Shown: positions 1 through 7,333 of the stretch, in pieces
Layout: each line of letters begins with the position of its first letter
Position numbering within the stretch: position 1 is the stretch's first letter
Assembly: GCF_012843905.1 (NCBI RefSeq)
Contig: NZ_JABAGC010000026.1
Location: 1 to 45,830 of the forward strand
Length of the DNA: 45,830 nt
DNA from: Clostridium sp. SM-530-WT-3G
GTDB lineage: Bacteria; Bacillota; Clostridia; Clostridiales; Clostridiaceae
Direction of reading: 5' to 3'
The notes under the pieces: model-generated
What the model saw: only the letters and a program-made list of their open reading frames with translations
Database searches by the model: none
Told to the model about the DNA's origin: nothing
Made by a program: the position numbers and the translations under genes

Positions 1-28
1 CCCTTATTAAAATTACTATACTAAAATT

Positions 29-73
29 CTAGCAAGGGGAGCCTGCTTCCGCTAGGCGTAAAATCTTTTACGC
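29..73. terminator. Two adjacent stem-loops at the window edge
   Basis: CTAGC at 29-33 can pair with GCTAG at 51-55, and GCGTAAAA at 56-63 pairs perfectly with TTTTACGC at 66-73 across a two-base TC gap. They sit just past the end of the S8 relic on the minus strand and could be its terminator, or the edge of an unrelated repeat. There is no convincing U-run on either strand, so the role is uncertain. Confidence 0.3.
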
Positions 74-89
74 TTACGTTTTATTAATA

Positions 90-1178
90 TTATATTAACT
101 CACCCTTCATTATTCCATATCCAAAGTATTTGAATTCTCCCATATTGGTGCAGATAGATGGTAGAACAGATCTTAATGTTGTAACATTTAGATTAGGATT
201 CTGCTGTTTTAATAGAGTGCATATTCCGCCAACTATTCCGAATTGAGCTTTAAATTCTAGTTTAGTACTTAGAGAAAAATAACTGTCTTTATCGTATACA
301 GGGAAGCCTTCTTCGTAGCAGGTAACGTCTATATAACCTACATCAGTAGATTTTTTTTGTTTAGAAAGTCTGCACATAATGCATTTGGGATAGAACCAGA
401 AGAGAATTTTAGATAATCACCTGAAAGCTGATTTACAATAGTTATTATATTAGCATCATTCATATGCTTGAATAAGTTATCTTTATTTGTATATGATCCA
501 AGCTGTAGATTTCTTGCTATAACTATATCCATCTTATTATTTATACACCATTGAAGGGCTTGAAGCTGTAGTGATTCATTAGTGTATGAGTATGCTGCAT
601 TGCTTTGTTTTTTTACTGAATATAGAGTACAGTTTGGTGCTATAGATTTTACTATGCTTGCAGTAACAATACCTTGTCTATATACGTCCGAAGTGCTTGA
701 TGTTGGCTGGAAAGCTATATAGTTTGGCCCATAATTTACTGAATCAATGTTGCCTACTTTATTTATTCTTGAATCAAGTATTGCAACCGTTATATTATTT
801 CATGTAAAACCGTTTTTATGAAGAGTGGTTACATTAACATTTCAAAGTTGATAGTATATTTAGTGATATATTCTTCTTTATATTTCTTTTTAGTATCCAT
901 ACATATGCTTAGAGTAGTCTTTCCGTTTTTTATGTTTTAATAGAATTAGAAAAAATAATTGATAGATAGGATAGATTCATTAGAGGCTGTTACAAGTATA
1001 TCTTGATTATTATACATCATTTTATAGATTTCTTTATTCATGAAGGTATCTTATTTGACTTGGAAACGCCTACATTAATTATTGCTTTATATAAATTACA
1101 AGCAGGAGCTACTCCAGAATTAGTTCTGGTGATTAAGGAAGCTAATTTTAAATATTCATTTATATTATCTTTATTCAT
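90..1178 (-). pseudogene. Decayed S8 (subtilisin-like) peptidase gene
   Basis: On the minus strand, pieces of a subtilase can be followed through several frames. A start with a GAGGT ribosome site lies at 1178 and reads MNKDNINEYLKLASLITRTN before a stop. From about 800 the catalytic core reads ITVAILDSRIN (Asp region), then VYRQGIVTASIVKSIAPNC, where subtilases have HGT. The C-terminal part (377-90) reads GGICTLLKQQNPNLN and ends FGYGIMKGELI. The Asp motif is present, but the His motif is YRQG and the GTSxA serine motif is replaced by KLEFKAQ. Frameshifts near 830, 530 and 370 break the frame. Its position, divergent from the lasso operon, suggests it once belonged to that cluster. The segment 850-1178 is assigned less surely than 90-830. 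Confidence 0.7.
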
Positions 1179-1294
1179 TTTTATACCTCATATATTTAAA
1201 TGATATATTGCAGTATATTAAATTCAATTTTATTCGAATCTTATTAACATAAAATTCCATTAAAAACTTTTTAAAGATTTTTTATTTTTTCTTA

Positions 1295-1323
1295 TTGAAA
1301 AAATTGGAAATATAAGTTACAAT
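1295..1323 (+). promoter_or_regulatory. Probable sigma-A promoter of the lasso operon
   Basis: TTGAAA at 1295-1300 and TACAAT at 1318-1323 are separated by exactly 17 bases. The match lies about 40 bases upstream of the first biosynthetic gene at 1364, in an otherwise gene-free gap (1204-1363), and would drive the five-gene operon. Confidence 0.7.
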
Positions 1324-1363
1324 ATATATAAGAAATGACAAATAATCGAAATGGAGGAATAAA

Positions 1364-1636
1364 ATGAAAAAGAGTTTAAGGGTTTGTCATTCTAAGGATA
1401 TTGATGCAACAGACTTAGATGGTGAAAAAGTAATGATGAATTTAGAATTAGGTAGATATTTTGCTTTAAATCCTGTGGGAAGTAGAATATGGGAACTAAT
1501 GAATAATGAAATTAGTGTTGAAGACATAATTAAAATATTATTAAGTGAATACAATGTTGAAGAACAGACTTGTGAAAAAAGTGTTCTTGAATATTTAGAA
1601 AAATTGAAAAATGCTGATCTTATCAAAATTGTATAG
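1364..1636 (+). CDS. PqqD-like lasso peptide B1 protein (leader-binding RRE)
   Basis: This 90-residue protein has the PqqD fold seen in lasso B1 proteins: a short beta hairpin (DLDGEKVMMNLELGRYFAL), then NPVGSRIWELM and a winged-helix-like C-terminal half with repeated helices (EISVEDIIKILLSEYNVEE). Such RiPP recognition elements bind the precursor leader and present it to the B2 peptidase; the precursor here has the matching aromatic-x-x-Pro motif. The start has a good ribosome site (GGAGGAATAAA-ATG). The gene overlaps the B2 gene by 26 bases, the usual B1/B2 arrangement in Firmicutes with a split B protein. It is the first gene after the promoter at 1295. The role is known from the family and the context fits closely. 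Confidence 0.88.
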   Translation: MKKSLRVCHSKDIDATDLDGEKVMMNLELGRYFALNPVGSRIWELMNNEISVEDIIKILLSEYNVEEQTCEKSVLEYLEKLKNADLIKIV

Positions 1637-2087
1637 AAAGCTGAAAAAATTTAATTCATTTACTTTTGTGAACAAGATATTTCATATTAAAGTCTATATT
1701 ATCACTGGTGTATTTAGAGCTTGTATTCTTTATTTTCCTTTTAATAAGCTTAAGAATTATATGGGAAACAAAAATGAAGAATCAAAAAGAAATATAACTA
1801 AAAATGAATATAATGAAGCTGTTAGAATAGCTATGACAATTAAGCGAGTTGTAAAATATACTCCATGGGAAAGTAAATGCCTTGTTCAGTCTCTTACTGC
1901 TCAATATTTTCTTAATAAAAAGCATATTTCGAGTACTTTATATTTAGGATTATCAAGAGAAGAAATACTTAATCCAGATCGAAAATCAACAGAGTTAATT
2001 GCGCATTCGTGGATAAGATGTGGTGATTATTTCGTTACAGGAGGGAATGGACAAGGTTTTGCAGTAGTTGCGAAATTTTGTAAGTGA
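1611..2087 (+). CDS. Lasso peptide B2 leader peptidase (transglutaminase fold)
   Basis: The 158-residue protein matches the McjB C-terminal/B2 family, cysteine peptidases that remove the leader from the lasso precursor. The family signature is visible: nucleophile Cys in PWESKCLVQSL (about residue 90), His in AHSWIR (about 136) and a following GDYFVTGG segment that supplies the acidic residue and the strand before the end. The N-terminal third is basic with one hydrophobic stretch (VYIITGVFRACILYFPF), common in B2 proteins. The ATG at 1611 lies inside the B1 gene with no strong ribosome site; an in-frame TTG at 1629 is an alternative, and either implies translational coupling to B1. A 95-base gap with a hairpin separates it from the precursor gene. 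Confidence 0.88.
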   Translation: MLILSKLYRKLKKFNSFTFVNKIFHIKVYIITGVFRACILYFPFNKLKNYMGNKNEESKRNITKNEYNEAVRIAMTIKRVVKYTPWESKCLVQSLTAQYFLNKKHISSTLYLGLSREEILNPDRKSTELIAHSWIRCGDYFVTGGNGQGFAVVAKFCK

Positions 2088-2128
2088 AAAAAATTATGCA
2101 ATCTTGGCTATAAAGGCCTTGATATATA

Positions 2129-2152
2129 AGGGTAATAAATATAATTAACCCT
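2129..2152 (+). promoter_or_regulatory. Hairpin with embedded -10-like box before precursor 1
   Basis: AGGGTAAT at 2129-2136 pairs with ATTAACCCT at 2144-2152 apart from one bulged base. The loop side also contains a perfect TATAAT at 2140-2145, with TTGATA at 2119-2124 only 15 bases upstream. It could be a weak internal promoter raising precursor expression, or an mRNA structure 5' of the precursor; the sequence does not decide. Confidence 0.3.
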
Positions 2153-2182
2153 ACTATTTATAATGAAAGGTGGAATTATACA

Positions 2183-2317
2183 ATGAAAGAATGGGAAAAT
2201 CCAGAAATTAATGAATTAGGAGTTGAATCAACTGAGTTTGGTCCAGAACCAGGAACACATGTTGATGCTCACTTTGTTGATGAAAATGGAAATAGCTTAT
2301 GGAGTTATGTAAGCTAG
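2183..2317 (+). CDS. Lasso-type precursor peptide 1 (44 aa)
   Basis: This short gene has a clear ribosome site (AAAGGTGG) and lies between the B2 and cyclase genes, the usual place for a lasso precursor. The leader MKEWENPEINELGVEST carries the aromatic-x-x-Pro motif (W4, P7) and L12 used by RRE proteins. The core is acidic and hydrophilic, starts near FGPEPGTHVD and ends SLWSYVS. If the core starts at G20, D28 is residue 9 and a standard nine-residue G1-D9 macrolactam is possible, but the leader Thr (T17) would then be at -3 rather than the usual -2. Starting at F19 keeps Thr at -2 but puts Asp at 10. The C-terminal residue is Ser, as in kinase-modified paeninodin-type peptides. The product has not been shown; its class is inferred from leader and neighbours. 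Confidence 0.85.
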   Translation: MKEWENPEINELGVESTEFGPEPGTHVDAHFVDENGNSLWSYVS

Positions 2318-2322
2318 TATAA

Positions 2323-2368
2323 AAGAAAACCCAAAAATGATTTTTGTATATCATTTTTGGGACTTCTT
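2323..2368 (+). terminator. Long hairpin between precursor and cyclase genes
   Basis: CCCAAAAATGA at 2330-2340 pairs perfectly over 11 bases with TCATTTTTGGG at 2351-2361, and the arms extend with AAGAA (2323-2327) against TTCTT (2364-2368). The U-run after it is weak. This is a likely partial terminator or mRNA-stabilising structure that keeps precursor transcript in excess over the enzyme genes. An ATG at 2337 lies inside the stem, which argues against it being the cyclase start. Confidence 0.65.
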
Positions 2369-2399
2369 AATTTTAGACGGTATAAATGGAGGAGAGTGT

Positions 2400-4370
2400 A
2401 TGAGTGGCTTAATTAGTGGAGCTATAAATTTTGATAAGGATACATTTGATTTTATAAAAAAAGTTAATTTAAATACATTTAATACATATAAAATAGATAA
2501 CTTAAGAATGTTTGATGATGAGAAAATATTTATGCTTTGTGGGCAACAGTATATAACTAAGGAAGATACATATGAAAAAATGCCTTTTTATGATGAGAAT
2601 TCTAAGTTGCTTATTAATGGCGATATTATTTTAGATAATAGAAAAGATCTTTGTGAAATTTTTGGGATTTCTAAAGAAGATAGTTTTTTTGTACCAGATA
2701 GTATTCTTATATTAGAAGCATATAAAAAATGGAATTATAACTGTCCTAACCACCTTTTGGGAAATTTTGCATTTGTTATTGTAGATAAAAATAATAATGA
2801 AATTTTTTGCGCAAGAGATCATATGGGGTGTAGACCTCTATATTATTATTATGATAAAGAAAAATTTGCATTTTCTACAATTAGTAACGTACTTCTTCCG
2901 TTTACACATAGAGGATTAAATGAGCGATGGATAACTGATTTTATGGCAATATTAGGACCACTAAATAATTCAGAACCATTGGAAACTATATATAATGATA
3001 TATTTCAGCTTCCACCAGCTCACATTATGATTATTAAGAATAATAAAATGGTAAAAAAGAAATATTGGGATCCAATCAAGGAAGTTAAACCACTAAAATT
3101 GAAATCTCATGAAGAATATGTTGAAAAATTCTTAGATATATTTAAAGAAGCAATTAATTGTAGATTGAGAACATCTTATGATGTTGGAATAATGATTAGT
3201 GGAGGATTAGATTCCAGTTCAGTGGCTGCTTTAGCAAGTAGAAAATTAGAAGAAGAAGGAAAAAGACTAAAGGGATATAGTTTTGTACCAATGAAAGGGT
3301 ATGCTGAAAAATCTAAATCTAGGAGAATGGTTGATGAAAGTGAATATGTTAAATTAATAGAAAATTTTTGTGGAAATATCGATGTGGAATTTTGTATGAA
3401 TGAAGGATTAAATTCTATATCAAATATAGATGAACTTATAAATATGTATGAGCAGCCAATAAAAACACTTGAGAATAGTTATTGGATTACTGAAATTGTT
3501 AAAAAGTGTTCTGAAAATAATATTAAAATTCTTTTATCAGGACAATTTGGAAATGGAACAATTTCATTTGGAGACTTTTTTATTCACATGGATAGCTTAT
3601 TAAAAGATCATAAAATTTCAGAAATAATAAAGGAAGTTAACTGTGCAGCAGAAAAATACAGTGTATCTAAAAAGGATATTTATAAGTTGATTTTAAAAAA
3701 TGAAATACCATATAATATTAAGAAGTTAATTTATAAGAAATATAATACGGTAGAGGCTAGATTCGGATATACTCCAGTTAATCCTAAGTTAATAGATAAG
3801 TGGAATGTTGTAGAGAGGTTTGACGAATCTGAATATAATTTAATTATTCCAATATTTAGTGGAATAGATAAGTATAGAAAGAAGTTATTAAGTGAAACTT
3901 CATTATCTCATATTGCAATAATGGAAGTGAAGGATTCATTGAAATATGGAGTGATAAAAAGGGATCCAACTAGGGATAAGAGGATTGTTGAGTTTTGTTT
4001 AAGTTTACCGAGTGAGGTTTTTGTTCATAATGGTGAAGAAAGATATTTGATTAGGAGTTCTATGAAAGGCATACTACCTGAAAAAATTAGAACAAATTGG
4101 AAAAATAGAGGGATTCAGAGTGCAGATTGGGTTGAAAGATTAATACCAGAGTGGAATAACATATATGCCCAAATTAAAGAAGCTTTACAAGATGATGAGA
4201 TTGTAAAGTATATAGATGTTCCAAAGGTTAATAAGTATCTGGATAAATATAAGGGAATTACTGATACTTGTGATAAGCAAGAAATAAAGTGTTTACTAAT
4301 AGTATTAGTGTTATATAAATTTTTTATACAGTATAGAGAAAAAATAGAATTGTCTTTAGGACAAAATTAA
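2400..4370 (+). CDS. Lasso cyclase, asparagine synthase family (C protein)
   Basis: The 656-residue protein is an asparagine-synthetase homologue. The C-terminal synthetase domain has the ATP pyrophosphatase loop VGIMISGGLDSSSVAAL near residues 262-278. The N-terminal glutamine-amidotransferase-like domain (about 1-200, with NGDIILDNRKDLC and CARDHMGCRPLYYYY) lacks the usual Cys2 nucleophile, since the protein starts MSGLISGAI. Lasso C proteins use this architecture to adenylate the Asp/Glu side chain of the core and close the macrolactam with the new N-terminus. An upstream in-frame ATG at 2337 lies in a hairpin; the ATG at 2400 follows a GGAGGAG ribosome site and is preferred. It lies between precursor and kinase genes in one operon. 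Confidence 0.88.
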   Translation: MSGLISGAINFDKDTFDFIKKVNLNTFNTYKIDNLRMFDDEKIFMLCGQQYITKEDTYEKMPFYDENSKLLINGDIILDNRKDLCEIFGISKEDSFFVPDSILILEAYKKWNYNCPNHLLGNFAFVIVDKNNNEIFCARDHMGCRPLYYYYDKEKFAFSTISNVLLPFTHRGLNERWITDFMAILGPLNNSEPLETIYNDIFQLPPAHIMIIKNNKMVKKKYWDPIKEVKPLKLKSHEEYVEKFLDIFKEAINCRLRTSYDVGIMISGGLDSSSVAALASRKLEEEGKRLKGYSFVPMKGYAEKSKSRRMVDESEYVKLIENFCGNIDVEFCMNEGLNSISNIDELINMYEQPIKTLENSYWITEIVKKCSENNIKILLSGQFGNGTISFGDFFIHMDSLLKDHKISEIIKEVNCAAEKYSVSKKDIYKLILKNEIPYNIKKLIYKKYNTVEARFGYTPVNPKLIDKWNVVERFDESEYNLIIPIFSGIDKYRKKLLSETSLSHIAIMEVKDSLKYGVIKRDPTRDKRIVEFCLSLPSEVFVHNGEERYLIRSSMKGILPEKIRTNWKNRGIQSADWVERLIPEWNNIYAQIKEALQDDEIVKYIDVPKVNKYLDKYKGITDTCDKQEIKCLLIVLVLYKFFIQYREKIELSLGQN

Positions 4371-4414
4371 AAATAAATAATAATTTATTAGTATAAATAG
4401 TAAAGGGGAAGTAT

Positions 4415-5356
4415 ATGCAGAAAAAGTGGTATTATTATAGAGTTTATGGGTTGAATATTAAATCTGATATTGAGATAAAAGAATTTGTAGAAATAAATAA
4501 TCATGATTCTATTCAAGTTACTATATGTTATAGTGAAATACCAGATAGAATTATTAATAAATTTAGAGAAGGAAATGTGTGTGACATAAATGATAATGAT
4601 ATATGGTTTAATATTGAAAATATAGCAGTATATCATGTTAAAGACGGTAATTTGATTAATTATAACCCTTATGAAAATGTAGATTTTTATTATTTAAAAA
4701 CTTTTATAGAATGTACTTGTTTAGGATTTATAATGTTACAGAGAAATAAAATAGCTATTCATGGAGGGACATCAGTAATAAATTACCAAGCTATTATTAT
4801 TACAGGAGAAAAAGGTGCAGGAAAGTCTTCTTTGACAACAGCATTAAGAGAAAAAGGATATAAATTTATTTCAGATGATATTGCTCCGATTGAGTTTGGG
4901 GATAGTATAGAAGTTAATCCTGGGTTTCCATATCAAAAATTATGCTATGATACAGCAAAAAAAATGGAATATAATCCAGATGAATTTTTCTCATTTATGA
5001 GTGATTCAGAAATTAAGTATTTAATACCTGTATTTAATGACTTTCAATCTAAAGATACTGAGTTAGCTTCTATATTTGAGATAGTTAAAGGTAATGTTGA
5101 TACTGTAATTATTGAAGAAGTTAAGTCGTCTGATAAATTAGCCAATATAATTAAAAATATATATAGAGGCGAATTCATAGGAATATTAGGTGGAATGAAG
5201 CCAGAATATTTTAAAAAGTGTTTGAATATTGCTCAAAAAGTTAAAATGTATAAAATAATTAGACCATATAAAGGATTTACTGTAGATGATCAGATAAGAT
5301 TAATTGAAGAAAAAGTATTTACTAGAGGAAAAAATGAAATTATTTATAAATGCTAA
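4415..5356 (+). CDS. HPr-kinase-like protein, probable lasso tail kinase
   Basis: The 313-residue protein has the P-loop GEKGAGKSSLTTAL (about residue 130) followed by FISDDIAPIEF (about 152), the layout of the HprK/P catalytic core, but without the N-terminal HPr-sensor region of true HprK. Homologues in Bacillus and Paenibacillus lasso clusters phosphorylate the C-terminal Ser hydroxyl of the precursor. Here the precursor ends in Ser and the gene is last in the operon, 44 bases after the cyclase, with a GGGGAAG ribosome site. A strong terminator follows at 5405. The C-terminal half is lysine-rich and less conserved. Cytoplasmic. Tail phosphorylation is inferred from family and context. Confidence 0.8.
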   Translation: MQKKWYYYRVYGLNIKSDIEIKEFVEINNHDSIQVTICYSEIPDRIINKFREGNVCDINDNDIWFNIENIAVYHVKDGNLINYNPYENVDFYYLKTFIECTCLGFIMLQRNKIAIHGGTSVINYQAIIITGEKGAGKSSLTTALREKGYKFISDDIAPIEFGDSIEVNPGFPYQKLCYDTAKKMEYNPDEFFSFMSDSEIKYLIPVFNDFQSKDTELASIFEIVKGNVDTVIIEEVKSSDKLANIIKNIYRGEFIGILGGMKPEYFKKCLNIAQKVKMYKIIRPYKGFTVDDQIRLIEEKVFTRGKNEIIYKC

Positions 5357-5404
5357 TATTTTGATATATGAAAGGTATTAGTTGGTAAGTTTACTAATAA
5401 GAAT

Positions 5405-5439
5405 GGGGCTGTTGCACTAAAGTGCACAGCTCCGTTTTT
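5405..5439 (+). terminator. Intrinsic terminator of the lasso operon
   Basis: GGGGCTGTTGCACT (5405-5418) pairs with AGTGCACAGCTCC (5421-5433), followed by five T at 5435-5439. It closes the B1-B2-A-C-kinase operon. A group II intron begins two bases later. Confidence 0.9.
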
Positions 5440-5440
5440 A

Positions 5441-5818
5441 GTGTGCCCAGCATGGGCACGTGCTAATCGGTGAAAGTCCGTTGCGGGGGCTGATAGTGCC
5501 AACCGCTTAGCTAATGGCAAGGGTGTCCATCGCGAGGTGGAATCTGAAGGAAGCCTAAGGCAAAACCTTGGTCTGAGGTACACGAATCACATTTGAGGCT
5601 TAATGCTATGGGTAAGCTTGCTAAACAAAGTAAAACCCTATAACTATCCGAAATAGCAAGAGTAAATGTGGCAGATATATGAGGTGAAAGTACGTGTTCT
5701 TACCTGGGGAGATCTGATAGATATGTACCAAATGAATAAAAATTCTAGGTTACAACCCACATAGTGATATGTGACTGAACTATCAGAAGTCAGCAGATGT
5801 CATAGTAACTCCGCTAAT
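5441..5818 (+). mobile_element. 5' fragment of a group II intron (truncated)
   Basis: The stretch opens with GTGTGCCCAGCATGGGCACG, a group II intron 5' end, and continues with typical domain I blocks (GTGAAAGTCC, GGAATCTGAAGGAAG, GGTCTGAGGTACACGAA, TTACCTGGGGAGATCTG, AGAAGTCAGCAGATGTCATAGTA). Over its first 191 bases it differs at about 10 positions from the intron at the window's right end. It starts directly after the T-run of a terminator, the target preference known for bacterial class C introns. Only about 375 bases of ribozyme remain; no reverse transcriptase ORF or domain V/VI is present because the sequence stops at the IS3 element. It cannot splice or move on its own. Confidence 0.85.
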
Positions 5819-5859
5819 TGGATTGTCAACACTTTTTAATACATTTTTTATTCGGTCAT
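5819..5859 (+). repeat. IS3 element inverted repeat (transposase 3' side)
   Basis: Outer block TGGATTG (5819-5825) and inner block TTATTCGGTCAT (5848-5859). The inner block contains the OrfB stop codon, so OrfB ends inside the repeat. The identity extends outward to TAA at 5815-5817. Confidence 0.75.
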
Positions 5860-6669
5860 ATTTGCAAGTCTATACTCAACTGGAGTCATATAGTTTAAAG
5901 AACTATGAATGCGTTTATTATTATACCATAATACATAACTTCTTAATTCTAACTTAAGTTCTTCTAAACTATTAAAAATTCTATTGAATGCAAATTCTGT
6001 TTTTATTATTTTATATCCAGCTTCCGCTACGGCGTTGTCATAAGGACAGCCTTTCTTACTTAAAGATCTTTGTATTTCAAATGTTTCTAGAATTTCATCA
6101 ATAATTTTATTTTTAAATTCATTTCCTCTATCTGTGTGAAATATCTTCACTTTCTTCAAATTAATCGTAGAATTCATAAATGCTTCATATACTAGCTTGG
6201 CATCTTTATTAGGACCAGCAGAATAGCCAACAATTTCTCTATTAAACAGGTTAATCAATAAGCAGATATAATGCCATTTCCCTGAAACATTAACATATGT
6301 TAAATCGCTTACTACTATTTCTAAGTCTTCTCTATCATTAAATTCTCTATGTACAATATTATCAATTTTTTCTTCATTACATTTAGATTTATGGACTTTA
6401 TACTGTTTTACAGTATAATTTGAAACCAACCTATATTTATTCATTATTTCACGTATTTTTCTTCTTGAAGCTATCATACCTTGCTTTGCTAGTTCTATTT
6501 TTATTTTTCTTGTTCCATAGTTATTTTTACTTTCTCTAAATATTGAAATAATTGCATTTTCAAGTTTAGTATTGCATACTCTAATTTTTCTTTTATAATA
6601 TACTAAACTTCTAGGAATATTTAAAACTCTGCACATTGCGCTGATACTGTACTTTTCTTTATTAGACAA
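5848..6669 (-). CDS. IS3-family transposase OrfB (DDE integrase core)
   Basis: This 273-residue ORF has the retroviral-integrase-like core: first Asp in VVSDLTYVNVSGKWHY, second Asp in IFHTDRGNEF and the Glu in AVAEAGYKIIKTEF, with the HTH_21 region (YGTRKIKIELAKQG) before it. The C-terminus has the usual YNNKRIHSSLNYMTPVEY. The ORF opens with TTG at 6669, and its frame is open upstream into the end of OrfA, so the active OrfAB transposase is probably made by -1 frameshifting at CGAAAATAG near 6680. The stop lies in the terminal repeat. The ORF is full length with all catalytic residues, so it may be active. Confidence 0.93.
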   Translation of the reverse strand: MSNKEKYSISAMCRVLNIPRSLVYYKRKIRVCNTKLENAIISIFRESKNNYGTRKIKIELAKQGMIASRRKIREIMNKYRLVSNYTVKQYKVHKSKCNEEKIDNIVHREFNDREDLEIVVSDLTYVNVSGKWHYICLLINLFNREIVGYSAGPNKDAKLVYEAFMNSTINLKKVKIFHTDRGNEFKNKIIDEILETFEIQRSLSKKGCPYDNAVAEAGYKIIKTEFAFNRIFNSLEELKLELRSYVLWYNNKRIHSSLNYMTPVEYRLANMTE

Positions 6670-6677
6670 TATTATTT

Positions 6678-6959
6678 CTATTTTCGTGTCATTATCAGCG
6701 CTGCCTGCTTTAAAATATCATTTTCCATTAGTAATTGTTTATTTTCCTTGCGGAGACGTAGTAATTCATTTTCTTCATCAGTGCGATTATCTTTGGCCTT
6801 GAATGACCCAGAATTGCTATAATCTTTCACCCACTTATTTATTGTAGATTTTGCTATATCATATTCTTTTGAGATGTCTGCTGTAGATTTGCCATTTTGC
6901 TTTAACGCAACTATTTGCTTTTTAAAATCATCAGTGTAATTCGTTGATTTTCTAGCCAT
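6678..6959 (-). CDS. IS3-family transposase OrfA (helix-turn-helix)
   Basis: OrfA of the element encodes about 93 residues from ATG 6959, which has an AAGGAGAAG ribosome site; a longer GTG start at 6980 is possible but lacks a site. The N-terminal half is a Tnp_1 helix-turn-helix (YTDDFKKQIVALKQNGKS, ISKEYDIAKSTINKWVKDY) that binds the element ends. The C-terminal half is a leucine zipper (ENELLRLRKENKQLLMENDI) for multimerisation. It ends LIMTRK-stop at the probable frameshift site joining it to OrfB. Confidence 0.92.
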   Translation of the reverse strand: MARKSTNYTDDFKKQIVALKQNGKSTADISKEYDIAKSTINKWVKDYSNSGSFKAKDNRTDEENELLRLRKENKQLLMENDILKQAALIMTRK

Positions 6960-6998
6960 AATATTCTTCTCCTTTTTCACAATTTTTTATATTATATC

Positions 6999-7039
6999 AT
7001 GACCGAATAATTACTGTCTAATTAATTATAACCAATCCA
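6999..7039 (-). repeat. IS3 element inverted repeat (transposase 5' side)
   Basis: ATGACCGAATAA (6999-7010) and CAATCCA (7033-7039) mirror the left end with the same 22-base spacing between the blocks on extending the outer block to TAATTGGATTG. The middle part is not conserved. Confidence 0.75.
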
Positions 7040-7224
7040 ATTATTGTAATATAGCTGTAGCTGAAGTAATGGGAGTATTAGCATTAATAAAACAACAGGA
7101 TTCTTCTATTAATAATGCCAAAAAAGTAAGAGCATTGCTTCCTAAATTATGTGAAGTACTTTATGGTGGGAAAAATGATAAAACTGGATATGGATTATTA
7201 AAAGCAGGATTTATAAATAAGTAA
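7040..7224 (+). pseudogene. C-terminal relic of a second S8 peptidase
   Basis: From the IS edge an open frame reads NIAVAEVMGVLALIKQQDSS, then KKVRALLPKLCEVL and KTGYGLLKAGFINK before TAA. It aligns with the end of the left S8 relic (GGICTLLKQQNPN, LRSVLPSICTN, YFGYGIMKGELI) and corresponds to the helix after the catalytic Ser plus the tail. Everything upstream, including the GTSxA Ser, is missing; the break is exactly at the IS end. It ends 109 bases before the second precursor gene in the same direction, so an S8 gene once preceded that peptide. Confidence 0.75.
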
Positions 7225-7333
7225 ATTTTTTTGAATTTAAAGAAGCATAAATTTAAAAATAATAGTTTTGATAAAATAATCCATATATTAAAATAAATGT
7301 ATAAAACTGTGATGTAAGGGGAGGAGAGTTGTT

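Larger units (their letters stand above)
5819..7039 (-). mobile_element. IS3-family insertion sequence (about 1.2 kb)
   Basis: The element encodes two overlapping-type ORFs on the minus strand and is bounded by imperfect inverted repeats: TGGATTG at 5819-5825 against CAATCCA at 7033-7039, and TTATTCGGTCAT at 5848-5859 against ATGACCGAATAA at 6999-7010, with identical spacing at both ends. Target duplication is not evident: the three bases on the left are AAT and on the right ATT. The left flank is intron and the right flank is an S8 relic, so the element probably marks a deletion junction. Both transposase ORFs look intact. Confidence 0.88.

Noticed and set aside
1003..1203. 66-codon plus-strand ORF
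   Set aside because: No ribosome site; the opposite strand carries a start with GAGGT and S8-relic-like residues, so this is a shadow frame.
2337..2399. Upstream in-frame extension of the cyclase
   Set aside because: Its ATG lies in a hairpin stem and lacks a ribosome site, whereas ATG 2400 has GGAGGAG at the right distance.
5353..5583. 76-codon minus-strand ORF, Arg/Pro/Leu rich
   Set aside because: It lies antisense in the terminator and structured 5' part of the group II intron and has no ribosome site; its composition is unlike nearby proteins.
5816..7042. Target-site duplication of the IS3 element
   Set aside because: Flanks AAT and ATT are inverted-repeat extensions rather than direct repeats; several boundary choices gave no matching 3-4 base duplication.
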